A program made the translations under genes and the position numbers. Positions 1 through 5,927 of a DNA stretch of 6,562 nucleotides are shown here, piece after piece. This stretch comes from an uncultured Brachyspira sp. (GTDB lineage: Bacteria; Spirochaetota; Brachyspiria; Brachyspirales; Brachyspiraceae). The stretch's first letter is position 1, and each line of letters starts with the position of its first letter. The notes beneath the pieces are model-generated. The model did no database searches and was not told where the DNA came from. It worked only from the letters and a program-made list of their open reading frames with translations. The DNA is taken from the NCBI GenBank assembly GCA_934725655.1, contig CAKVCJ010000107.1, positions 1 to 6,562 of the forward strand, in the 5' to 3' direction.

Positions 1-588
1 AAACTTTACACTTTCAAGTAAATATATACCAGTTAAAAGCTTTAATACAGCCTTTTTTTTCTCTTCAAGAGTAGCATTGCTGTTTTCTATATTACATAAA
101 TCATCAACACAAGCAAAAAGCTCAACTTCTTTTTCCATTCTGTGCTTTACAAACTCATCATTATAAACCAAATCTAAAGTTTCAGTAGCTAAATGTCCAA
201 AAACCTCAGAAAGTCCGTAAGAATAGCTTTCTGCATGTATAACTTCCTCTATAGCTATTCTTGAATAAAGAATAGACCATATTGAACTTGTAACTATTCT
301 GTTTAATATTGATGAAAAACCGCTTGTAACACCGCTATCCATTAAAGTTTGATATGCTATATTGAGCTTAAAAGCCCTTTGAGCATCTTCTGGTAGGGAA
401 GAGAATCTTGTTTTGTCAGATTTATAGTCAACTTCCTTTGAAAACCATGTATTTCCTTCGCTTGCTTCTTTTAATTTCCTTGCTATTTCATGGCTTACGG
501 AGTCTATTCTTATATAGTGCCCAAAATCTCCAAAAAATATTCTTTCATTTTCAAGATTAGGCTTCTTTTCAATATCTATTACTTTCAT
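1..588 (-). CDS. nrdB: Class I ribonucleotide reductase small (beta, R2) subunit, N-terminal part, cut by window edge
   Basis: The protein carries the diiron centre and tyrosyl radical that start reduction of ribonucleotides to deoxyribonucleotides, working with a large subunit (NrdA) not seen here. I translated 196 codons; the gene continues beyond base 1. Visible family marks are W48, the YQTLMD motif with D84, the E-x-x-H-x-x-x-Y motif with E115, H118 and Y122 (diiron ligands and the radical tyrosine), and E192 in LLESVKF, matching E. coli E204. W48, D84, E115, H118 and Y122 fall at the same numbers as in E. coli R2. The later E/H ligand pair lies outside the window. The start follows an AAGGGGG ribosome binding site (599-605) ten bases upstream and a strong promoter. 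Because the radical tyrosine is present, this should be an O2-activated enzyme. The subclass (NrdB versus NrdF) is less certain than the family. Confidence 0.88.
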   Translation of the reverse strand, partial: MKVIDIEKKPNLENERIFFGDFGHYIRIDSVSHEIARKLKEASEGNTWFSKEVDYKSDKTRFSSLPEDAQRAFKLNIAYQTLMDSGVTSGFSSILNRIVTSSIWSILYSRIAIEEVIHAESYSYGLSEVFGHLATETLDLVYNDEFVKHRMEKEVELFACVDDLCNIENSNATLEEKKKAVLKLLTGIYLLESVKF

Positions 589-622
589 AGGATTTATACC
601 CCCTTATATTTGTTGTTGTCTT

Positions 623-650
623 ATTATAATTTTACTTAAAAAATTGTCAA
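623..650 (-). promoter_or_regulatory. Consensus sigma-70 promoter of nrdB
   Basis: On the minus strand the -35 box TTGACA (650-645) and -10 box TATAAT (628-623) both match consensus exactly, with a 16-base spacer. The predicted transcript start, about 616, leaves a short leader of about 28 bases holding the AAGGGGG ribosome binding site. A- and T-runs lie just upstream of the -35 and could act as an UP element. I see no NrdR-type box over it. Confidence 0.75.
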
Positions 651-910
651 ATTCATTTTTTTATAAATTAATATTAAATTATGTTAAAAAAAACGAATTT
701 TTTTAAAATAAAATTATTTTTTTGTTATATTTATAAATAATAGAATATGTTTTTATATGTGCTTTAATATATTTTGTTATTAAAAGATACTGCTTAGAGA
801 AATAATTTTAGCTATTAATAAAAATATAGAATAGCTTTTTATAAAATCTATAATACTTGTTATATTTATTAGTAATATAGAATTAATGAAACTTTAGCAG
901 ATTAGAATTT
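651..910. other. AT-rich non-coding stretch between nrdB and the first BASS gene
   Basis: No credible ORF or RNA gene is visible on either strand. The segment is nearly all A and T with long homopolymer runs (for example 685-722). One weak inverted repeat, AGCTATT at 810-816 with AATAGCT at 830-836 followed by TTTTT on the plus strand, looks like a poor intrinsic terminator, but no plus-strand gene precedes it. It most likely serves only as upstream DNA of nrdB and downstream DNA of the transporter gene. Confidence 0.5.
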
Positions 911-958
911 AAATAATAATGAACTTAAATAAAATAATATTCAAGTCCATTATTATTT
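911..958 (-). terminator. Stem-loop just downstream of the first BASS gene
   Basis: Sixteen-base arms at 911-926 and 943-958 pair with a single mismatch around a 16-base loop. The hairpin starts six bases past the stop codon of the minus-strand transporter gene, where a terminator is expected. The stem is AT-rich. The U-run after it is modest on the minus strand and better on the plus strand (T-run 956-962), so it may be weak or act in both directions. Confidence 0.5.
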
Positions 959-964
959 TTTTAT

Positions 965-1903
965 TTAATCTTTAATTTTTGATGCCATTATATTAGCTAC
1001 AATAGAGCCTGATATATTATGCCATACACTGAATATTGCTCCAGGTACTGTTGCAAGTGCCATTGAAGAAAAATGAGTTGCCGCAAGTGAAGTTGCAAGT
1101 CCTGAGTTTTGCATGCCCACTTCTATTGATACAGCTTTACATTTAGCATTATTAAGTCTGAATAATTTAGCTAATATATATCCAAGTAAATATCCTAAAG
1201 AATTATGAAGAACAACTACTATTATAACCAAATAGCCAACCTGCATTAATCTCTGTGAATTAGCAGATACAACGGCAGCTACTATTGCCACTATTGCAAG
1301 CACTGATATTAAAGGAAGTATTTCTTTTACGCTGTTTGTAAACTTGTAACAGAATTTATTTATTATAAAACCTAAGGCTATAGGAAGTATAACAACTTGT
1401 ACTATTGATATAAACATGCTTACTGCATTAACATCAACTTTTTGTCCTGCATATAGTAAAGTGAGAAGCGGAGTTGCAAATGGAGCAAGTATAGTTGATA
1501 CAGAAGTCATACCAACCGATAAAGCAACATCACCCTTAGCTAAATAAGTCATAACATTTGAAGAAGTTCCTCCCGGACAAGTACCTACAAGTATAACACC
1601 TACAGCAAGCTCAGCAGGAAGCTTAAAAGCAATAGAAAGTAAAAATGCAAGTAAAGGCATTATAGTAAATTGTGCTATAGCTCCTATGATAATGTCTTTT
1701 GGTCTTGTAAATACCACTTTGAAATCTTCGAGTTTTAATGTAAGCCCCATACCGAACATTACTATCATCAAGAGGTAGTTAACATAACTTGTCTTTATAA
1801 AGCTTACAGTCTTTGGAAAAAATAATGATACAGCCGCTACTATTAATACTATTATAGCCATATACTTTCCAAAAAAATTGCTTATTTGTTTTAATGTTTT
1901 CAT
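965..1903 (-). CDS. BASS-family (SBF) sodium:organic anion symporter, copy 1
   Basis: This is a 312-residue integral membrane protein of the bile acid:sodium symporter family, whose bacterial members co-transport Na+ with small organic acids (pantoate, ketopantoate, keto acids) or bile salts. It is hydrophobic nearly throughout, fitting about ten membrane helices in the ASBT fold. Residues matching the two Na+ sites of Neisseria ASBT are all present: Q78, S115, N116, S129, T133 and the E261-V-G-M264-Q265 motif. The positions I equate with its substrate pocket are T113, N266, H295 and N296. An AAAGGAT ribosome binding site (1911-1917) lies seven bases before ATG. It is the downstream member of a tandem pair with the gene at 2008-2946, at about 80% identity without gaps. 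The family is certain; the substrate cannot be read from sequence. Confidence 0.9.
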   Translation of the reverse strand: MKTLKQISNFFGKYMAIIVLIVAAVSLFFPKTVSFIKTSYVNYLLMIVMFGMGLTLKLEDFKVVFTRPKDIIIGAIAQFTIMPLLAFLLSIAFKLPAELAVGVILVGTCPGGTSSNVMTYLAKGDVALSVGMTSVSTILAPFATPLLTLLYAGQKVDVNAVSMFISIVQVVILPIALGFIINKFCYKFTNSVKEILPLISVLAIVAIVAAVVSANSQRLMQVGYLVIIVVVLHNSLGYLLGYILAKLFRLNNAKCKAVSIEVGMQNSGLATSLAATHFSSMALATVPGAIFSVWHNISGSIVANIMASKIKD

Positions 1904-1917
1904 TTTTTATATCCTTT

Positions 1918-1935
1918 TAATTAATATTAATTAGT
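1918..1935. repeat. AT-rich palindrome and shared 16-mer upstream of BASS copy 1
   Basis: Bases 1918-1933 form a perfect 16-bp palindrome centred on TTAATATTAA. The 16 bases 1920-1935 recur exactly at 3029-3044, upstream of the second transporter gene and in the same orientation. Here the element is only about 15 bases from the start codon, just before the ribosome binding site. It may be a protein-binding site or a relic of the duplication; in DNA this AT-rich chance cannot be excluded. Confidence 0.4.
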
Positions 1936-1990
1936 TTTGCACTTTTATAATTAAAAAATTAAGTATATTATTATATTATAAAAGTGCAAA
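1936..1990 (-). repeat. Perfect 16-bp inverted repeat between the two BASS genes
   Basis: Arms 1936-1951 and 1975-1990 are exact reverse complements around a 23-base loop. The repeat sits 17 bases past the stop of copy 2 and 32 bases before the start of copy 1. No T-run follows it on the minus strand, so it is not a standard intrinsic terminator. It could be an operator, an mRNA stability or processing stem, or a weak terminator. It overlaps a candidate promoter for copy 1. Confidence 0.6.
1962..1989 (-). promoter_or_regulatory. Candidate promoter of BASS copy 1
   Basis: On the minus strand TTGCAC (1989-1984) and TATACT (1967-1962) are separated by 16 bases, giving four and five matches to the -35 and -10 consensus. 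The -35 lies inside the outer arm of the perfect inverted repeat, so a protein bound there could block it. Copy 1 might instead be read from copy 2 as one transcript. Confidence 0.4.
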
Positions 1991-2007
1991 TCATTTTATT
2001 TATAATT

Positions 2008-2946
2008 TCATTCCTTTGTTCTTGCTGCCATTATATTTGCTACTATTGAGCCTGATATACAATGCCATACACTTCCTATAGCACCCGGTACTGCAGCAAG
2101 TGCCATATAAGCAAAATGTGTTGAAGCTAATGATGAAGCTAATCCTGCATTTTGCATGCCGACTTCTATAGATATAGTTTTGCATTTGGCATTATTGAAT
2201 TTGCATATTTTACCTAAGAAATATCCAAGCATATAACCTAAAGTATTATGTATTATTATCACTATTACTACTAAATGCCCAACCTGCATAAGTCTTTTAG
2301 AGTTTGCTGATACGACGGCAGCCACTATTGCAACAACAGCTATTACTGATATTAAAGGAAGCACATCTTTGAAATGTTCAACAAATTTGTGAAAGAATTT
2401 ATTTATTATAAAACCTAAGAATATAGGAAGTATAACAACCTGAAGTATTGATATAAACATACTAACAGCATTAACATCTATTTTTTCACCAGCATAGAGT
2501 AGGGTAAGAAGAGGAGTTGCAAGCGGAGCAAGTATAGTGGACACAGAAGTCATACCTACAGACAAAGGCACATCTCCTTTAGCTAAATAAGTTATAACGT
2601 TAGACGATATTCCGCCCGGACAAGTGCCTACAAGTATTACTCCTATTGCAAGTTCAGGAGGAAGTCTGAAGGCTAAAGAAAGTAAAAATGCAAGTAATGG
2701 CATTATAGTAAATTGTGCTATTGCTCCTATGGCTATATCTTTTGGTCTTGTAAATAACACTTTAAAATCTTCTATTTTTAATGTTATACCCATACAGAAC
2801 ATTGCAGTCATAAGAAGATAGTTAACATAAGTTGTTTTTATGAAGCTTACAGATTTTGGGAAAAATAAAGCTAATGCTGCTACAACCAATACTATAACTG
2901 ACATATATTTGCCGAAGAAATTACTTATTTGTTTTAATGTTTTCAT
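2008..2946 (-). CDS. BASS-family (SBF) sodium:organic anion symporter, copy 2
   Basis: This 312-residue membrane transporter is the paralogue of the downstream gene: same length, identical first ten residues, no gaps, and about 64 substitutions by my hand count (about 80% identity). The Na+-site residues are retained exactly: Q78, S115, N116, S129, T133 and E261-V-G-M264-Q265. Two positions I equate with the substrate pocket of Neisseria ASBT differ from copy 1: 113 is Ile rather than Thr, and 296 is Cys rather than Asn. N266 and H295 are kept. Divergence is densest at residues 185-195, 228-250 and 272-280. ATG is preceded by an AAAGGAT ribosome binding site (2953-2959), as in copy 1. The T-rich stretch upstream shows no convincing promoter. 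The pattern fits a functional duplicate that may have shifted substrate preference; the substrate itself is unknown. Confidence 0.9.
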   Translation of the reverse strand: MKTLKQISNFFGKYMSVIVLVVAALALFFPKSVSFIKTTYVNYLLMTAMFCMGITLKIEDFKVLFTRPKDIAIGAIAQFTIMPLLAFLLSLAFRLPPELAIGVILVGTCPGGISSNVITYLAKGDVPLSVGMTSVSTILAPLATPLLTLLYAGEKIDVNAVSMFISILQVVILPIFLGFIINKFFHKFVEHFKDVLPLISVIAVVAIVAAVVSANSKRLMQVGHLVVIVIIIHNTLGYMLGYFLGKICKFNNAKCKTISIEVGMQNAGLASSLASTHFAYMALAAVPGAIGSVWHCISGSIVANIMAARTKE

Positions 2947-3028
2947 TTTTATATCCTTTTTATTATTTTATTATTGTTTAATTATTTTTTTGTTTTGTTG
3001 TTTTTGTATTAGATTTGTTTCAAAACTT

Positions 3029-3044
3029 ATTAATATTAATTAGT
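3029..3044. repeat. Second copy of the AT-rich 16-mer, upstream of BASS copy 2
   Basis: The segment is identical to 1920-1935 and contains the 12-bp palindrome ATTAATATTAAT (3029-3040). It lies about 83 bases upstream of the copy 2 start, against about 17 bases for the matching element before copy 1. The shared position upstream of both paralogues suggests a common binding site or duplicated upstream DNA. Confidence 0.4.
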
Positions 3045-3100
3045 AAAAAATAAATTTTTATATAAATAATATTTTATATATATTAGTATTTAAAAATGCA

Positions 3101-3155
3101 GTCCTTTTGCTTCTTTGGGTCACCAAAAGAAGTGGGGTGCGGGGCAAAGCCCCGT
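3101..3155. repeat. GC-rich double-hairpin element, probable dispersed repeat
   Basis: An abrupt GC-rich patch lies in very AT-rich DNA. Hairpin 1 (3110-3132) has a 7-bp CTTCTTT/AAAGAAG stem, one mismatch, two more G-C pairs and a three-base loop. Hairpin 2 (3140-3154) is CGGGGC-AAA-GCCCCG, a perfect 6-bp stem. No U-run follows on either strand, so it is not a plain terminator. The composition jump and compact structure suggest a small dispersed, possibly non-autonomous repeat. From memory, similar patches recur between Brachyspira genes; I have not verified this. Confidence 0.5.
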
Positions 3156-3227
3156 TATGAAATTTAAATGCTATAATTATTACCAATATCTTTAAAAGTT
3201 ATAAAACAAGTCTATTGCTTTATAAAA

Positions 3228-3256
3228 TTAATTTTTAATAATCATACTTTTCTCCT
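3228..3256 (-). other. Orphan ribosome binding site and five-codon ORF
   Basis: On the minus strand a strong AAAGGAG site (3258-3252) sits at ideal spacing before an ATG (3245-3243), but the frame reads MIIKN and stops at 3230-3228. Downstream DNA to the GC-rich repeat has stops in all frames. This could be the start of a gene that has decayed or been replaced by the repeat, a tiny leader peptide upstream of the transporter gene, or coincidence. Confidence 0.3.
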
Positions 3257-3280
3257 TTAAAAAATTTTATTTAAAATAAA

Positions 3281-3313
3281 TTTAGTCTAAGCTTATATCA
3301 GCTATAAACTAAA
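3281..3313. other. Imperfect hairpin in the ilvD-BASS intergenic region
   Basis: TTTAGT (3281-3286) pairs with ACTAAA (3308-3313), and AGCT (3290-3293) with AGCT (3300-3303) around a six-base loop, with one mismatch and one bulge between. A/T runs flank it: TTTTTA at 3317-3322 on the plus strand and a T-run on the minus strand after several bases. It may help end ilvD transcription or form part of a leader for the transporter gene. The rest of 3168-3443 shows nothing else I can name. Confidence 0.3.
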
Positions 3314-3390
3314 CAATTTTTATCCTGGCTTAAAAGATAGATATTCAAGCAGTCTGTAATTTTTTATAATGACTTTTAGATGTGCTTATT

Positions 3391-3424
3391 TGATGTTATA
3401 GGCTTTATATTACCCATAACATCA
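3391..3424 (-). terminator. Stem-loop downstream of ilvD, possible terminator
   Basis: Nine-base arms TGATGTTAT (3391-3399) and ATAACATCA (3416-3424) pair perfectly around a 16-base loop that can add two G-C pairs past a bulge. The hairpin lies 20 bases past the ilvD stop, where a terminator would be. No real U-run follows on the minus strand, so termination may be weak or need another factor. Confidence 0.4.
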
Positions 3425-3443
3425 TTTTATTAAAAATTATTAA

Positions 3444-5126
3444 TTATTTTAATACAGCACCAGTATTAGCAGACTGAACAAGTTTTCTATATCTTCCAAG
3501 CCAGCCTCTAATTTCTTCTAAAGGTTTAATAGGAATCTCTTTTCTTCTTTTTTCCATTTCTTCATCAGAGATTTCTAAATTGATTTTATGATTAGGAATG
3601 TCTATACTTATGATGTCATTTTCTTTTATGAAAGCTATTTCGCCTCCGCTTGCAGCTTCTGGTGAAACGTGACCTATAGAAGCCCCTCTTGAAGCTCCAG
3701 AGAATCTTCCGTCGGTGATTAATGCAACATCTTTATCAAGCTTCATACCAGCAAGTGCAGAAGTAGGGTTTAACATCTCACGCATACCAGGTCCGCCTTT
3801 TGGTCCTTCATATCTTATAACTACAACATCGCCTTTGTTTATTTTACCAGCATATATTGCAGATATAGCTTCTTCTTCGCTGTCGAATACTCTTGCAGGG
3901 CCTTTATGTACAAGCATTTCATCAGCAACAGCAGAACGCTTAACAACGCATCCGTCTTTTGCAATGTTGCCCCAAAGTATTGCTATTCCGCCTGTTTTAC
4001 TGTAAGGGTTTTCTATATTTCTTAAAACATTATTATTTTTATTAACAGCATCTTTTATATTTTCAGCTATTGTTTTACCTGTAGCAGTGAGAAGAGAAGT
4101 GTTTATAAATCCGCCTTTATCAAGTTCTTTCATAACAGCAGGTATTCCTCCCGCTTTATATAAATCTTCTATGTAGTTGTGCCCAGCAGGTGCTAAATGG
4201 CAAAGATTAGGAGTGCGGTCGCTTACCTCATTTATGATTTTTAAATCTAGTTCTATTCCTGCCTCATTAGCTATGGCAAGTAAGTGAAGTACGCTATTTG
4301 TAGAACAGCCTAATGCCATATCAACTGCAAGTGCATTTTTGAAAGATTCTTTAGTTATTATATCTAATGGTTTTATATCTTTTTTTACTAATTCCATAAC
4401 CTGCATACCAGCTTTTTTAGCAAGCAAAGTTCTTGCAGAATAAACAGCAGGTATTGTGCCGTTTCCAGGAAGTGCTATACCTAATGCCTCAGAAAGACAG
4501 TTCATACTATTAGCAGTATACATTCCCGCACAAGAACCGCAGCTTGGGCATGTATGCTGAGCATATTCTTCTAATTCTGCATCATTTATAAGATTAGCCT
4601 TTTTAGCTCCAACAGCTTCAAATATATTCGATAAGCTTACTCTGTTATCCCCATGTTCTCCCGGAAGCATAGCTCCTCCGCTTATCACTATCCCCGGTAT
4701 ATTCATTCTCAAAAGCCCCATTATCATGCCCGGAACTATTTTATCGCAGTTGGGAACAAGCACAACTCCGTCTAATCCATGCGCTATAACCATGCTTTCA
4801 ACAGAATCAGCTATTAACTCTCTTGAAGGAAGTGAATATTTCATTCCCAAGTGTCCCATAGCTATTCCATCGCAAACTCCTATTGCCGGTATAAGTATAG
4901 GTGTGCCTCCGCCTATTAAAACCCCAGCCTTAACAGCCTGAGAAAGTTTATCAAGATGTATATGTCCAGGTACAATTTCACTATATGCAGAAATAATTCC
5001 AATCAGAGGTCTTTTTAATTCTTCATCAGTATAACCCATAGAGTAAAATAATGATCTGTTTGGTGCTCTTTCATCACCTTTTAATACTCTGTCGCTTCTT
5101 AAAGAACTATTTTCTCTGAAACTCAT
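3444..5126 (-). CDS. ilvD: Dihydroxy-acid dehydratase
   Basis: The enzyme (EC 4.2.1.9) dehydrates 2,3-dihydroxy-isovalerate and 2,3-dihydroxy-3-methylvalerate to 2-keto acids, the penultimate step of valine and isoleucine synthesis. It also supplies 2-ketoisovalerate for leucine and pantothenate. The 560 residues show the full ilvD/edd pattern: the Fe-S cysteines C127 (NCDK) and C199 ([10 protein letters not shown]), the VCDG motif at 84-87, D128 with K129 (the lysine carbamylated in homologues), the [11 protein letters not shown] block at 441-451, and the GRFSG serine S476. The first cluster position is glycine (IVPGHIHL, G54), as I recall for E. coli IlvD, rather than the cysteine of [2Fe-2S] enzymes, pointing to an O2-labile cluster. 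ATG is preceded by GGAGAA (5140-5135). It stands alone, divergent from ferritin; ilvB, ilvC and ilvE are not in view. Confidence 0.95.
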   Translation of the reverse strand: MSFRENSSLRSDRVLKGDERAPNRSLFYSMGYTDEELKRPLIGIISAYSEIVPGHIHLDKLSQAVKAGVLIGGGTPILIPAIGVCDGIAMGHLGMKYSLPSRELIADSVESMVIAHGLDGVVLVPNCDKIVPGMIMGLLRMNIPGIVISGGAMLPGEHGDNRVSLSNIFEAVGAKKANLINDAELEEYAQHTCPSCGSCAGMYTANSMNCLSEALGIALPGNGTIPAVYSARTLLAKKAGMQVMELVKKDIKPLDIITKESFKNALAVDMALGCSTNSVLHLLAIANEAGIELDLKIINEVSDRTPNLCHLAPAGHNYIEDLYKAGGIPAVMKELDKGGFINTSLLTATGKTIAENIKDAVNKNNNVLRNIENPYSKTGGIAILWGNIAKDGCVVKRSAVADEMLVHKGPARVFDSEEEAISAIYAGKINKGDVVVIRYEGPKGGPGMREMLNPTSALAGMKLDKDVALITDGRFSGASRGASIGHVSPEAASGGEIAFIKENDIISIDIPNHKINLEISDEEMEKRRKEIPIKPLEEIRGWLGRYRKLVQSANTGAVLK

Positions 5127-5175
5127 AATTATATTTCTCCATCTAATAAAATTGTTTTTAAAAAATATACGTATA

Positions 5176-5193
5176 CATTCTATTAGTAGAATG
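5176..5193. promoter_or_regulatory. Palindromic operator candidate over the ilvD -10 box
   Basis: CATTCTA (5176-5182) and TAGAATG (5187-5193) are exact reverse complements with a four-base centre. The left half coincides with the predicted ilvD -10 box, the usual place for a repressor to act. A second small palindrome, TATACGTATA (5166-5175), abuts it near the transcript start. The regulator is unknown; I cannot match it firmly to a Fur, PerR or other box. Confidence 0.45.
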
Positions 5194-5205
5194 ATAAAAA
5201 ATCAA
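5177..5205 (-). promoter_or_regulatory. Promoter of ilvD
   Basis: On the minus strand TTGATT (5205-5200) and TAGAAT (5182-5177) are spaced by 17 bases, with four and five matches to consensus. The predicted start near 5170 gives a leader of about 44 bases, too short for a T-box or a classical BCAA attenuator. Control would have to act at the promoter. Confidence 0.6.
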
Positions 5206-5283
5206 GTATTTTTTATGTTTATTATAAAATTTATTTGTAAAAAATAAATTTTATATTTTTGTGATATTGTATTGTTTTTATAA

Positions 5284-5318
5284 TACAAGCACTTGTAATA
5301 AATGTTAGAATAGTCTAA
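5284..5318. promoter_or_regulatory. Two operator-like palindromes at the ferritin promoter
   Basis: TACAAG-CA-CTTGTA (5284-5297) overlaps the predicted -35 box, and TTAGA-ATAG-TCTAA (5305-5318) overlaps the -10 box. Related TTGTATT words also occur at 5267-5273 and 5321-5327, and AATACAA at 5282-5288. Ferritin genes are commonly controlled by Fur- or PerR-type metal sensors, so one of these may be such a site. The match to known boxes is not close enough to name the regulator. Confidence 0.4.
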
Positions 5319-5321
5319 AAT
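5293..5321 (+). promoter_or_regulatory. Promoter of ferritin
   Basis: TTGTAA (5293-5298) and TAAAAT (5316-5321) are separated by 17 bases, with four and five matches to consensus. The start near 5328 gives a leader of about 27 bases containing AAAAGGAG. An alternative -10, TATAAT at 5279-5284, is perfect but lacks a good -35 box. Confidence 0.55.
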
Positions 5322-5354
5322 TGTATTAATAATATCTAACAAAAGGAGCGTATT

Positions 5355-5870
5355 ATGCCTATAATCAAAGAAGAAACAGTAAAATTATTGAATGAACATC
5401 TAAACGAGGAGCATTATTCAGCAAATCTTTATTTCAATATGGCTGGCTGGTGCGAAAAACAAGGGTTAAAAGGATGCAGCAGCTTCCTATACAATCATTC
5501 AGCAGAAGAGCATACGCATTTAGAGAAGTTTAGAGAGTATATTAACAAAGCTGGCGGGCAGGCTATAATGGGAGAGATGAAAGCCCCTGAATGTAATTTT
5601 AATTCTGTTGCAGAATTGTTTGAAAAAGTAATTAAGCATGAAGAGTACATTACTAATTGCATTAACAAATTAGTAGGTAAGGCAATGGATGATAAAGATT
5701 ATGTTACCTTAAAGTTTTTAGAATGGTTTGTTGAGGAGCAGCTTGAAGAAGAGGAGTTATTTAATGACATTATTAAAAGAATAAAAATTTTAGGTGATTT
5801 GGAGGGAAGAAATTTGCATACTTTTGATAAGTTTGTAGGAAATTTAGATAAAGAAGAGCATAATTCATAG
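5355..5870 (+). CDS. ftnA: Non-haem bacterial ferritin (FtnA type)
   Basis: This 171-residue four-helix protein should assemble into a 24-subunit cage that oxidises Fe(II) and stores it as ferric mineral. All ferroxidase ligands of E. coli FtnA are found with a constant two-residue offset: E19, E52, H55, E96, Q129 and E132. The third iron site is also present as E51, E128 and E131. The C-terminal region follows the FtnA pattern (GRNLHTFDKF). No haem-binding methionine pattern of bacterioferritin is evident. A strong AAAAGGAG site (5341-5348) precedes ATG by six bases. The gene is divergent from ilvD and lies 57 bases upstream of a flavodoxin gene on the same strand, a possible electron donor for iron release (inference). 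The family and likely function are secure. Confidence 0.95.
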   Translation: MPIIKEETVKLLNEHLNEEHYSANLYFNMAGWCEKQGLKGCSSFLYNHSAEEHTHLEKFREYINKAGGQAIMGEMKAPECNFNSVAELFEKVIKHEEYITNCINKLVGKAMDDKDYVTLKFLEWFVEEQLEEEELFNDIIKRIKILGDLEGRNLHTFDKFVGNLDKEEHNS

Positions 5871-5893
5871 TTTATAAGTATTGAGGGCGGCTA

Positions 5894-5921
5894 TTGCGAA
5901 AAAAATTATTTATTATATCAT
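5894..5921 (+). promoter_or_regulatory. Candidate promoter giving a leaderless flavodoxin transcript
   Basis: TTGCGA (5894-5899) and TATCAT (5916-5921) are spaced by 16 bases, with four and five matches to consensus. A start seven bases after the -10 box would fall on or next to the A of the flavodoxin ATG at 5928. No ribosome binding site lies before that ATG, which agrees with leaderless initiation. Read-through from the ferritin gene is the alternative. Confidence 0.35.
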
Positions 5922-5927
5922 AAAAAT

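Noticed and set aside
806..841. Intrinsic terminator on the plus strand (AGCTATT/AATAGCT plus T-run)
   Set aside because: The stem is short and AT-rich, and no plus-strand gene precedes it.
2000..2185. 61-codon ORF on the minus strand
   Set aside because: It overlaps the 3' end of the second transporter gene in another frame and has no family features; a shadow ORF.
2624..3043. Two plus-strand ORFs of 65 and 67 codons opposite the second transporter gene
   Set aside because: Antisense to a conserved gene, no convincing ribosome binding site or recognisable domain; the second ends in a T-rich intergenic run.
3096..3167. 23-codon plus-strand ORF through the GC-rich repeat
   Set aside because: No ribosome binding site, and its content is set by the two hairpins; more likely a repeat than a gene.
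3715..4941. Plus-strand ORFs of 96 and 71 codons opposite ilvD
   Set aside because: They are antisense readings of the conserved ilvD frame with no features of their own.
5127..5175. T-box, leader peptide or riboswitch upstream of ilvD
   Set aside because: The predicted leader is only about 44 bases, with no run of Val/Leu/Ile codons and no terminator/antiterminator pair.
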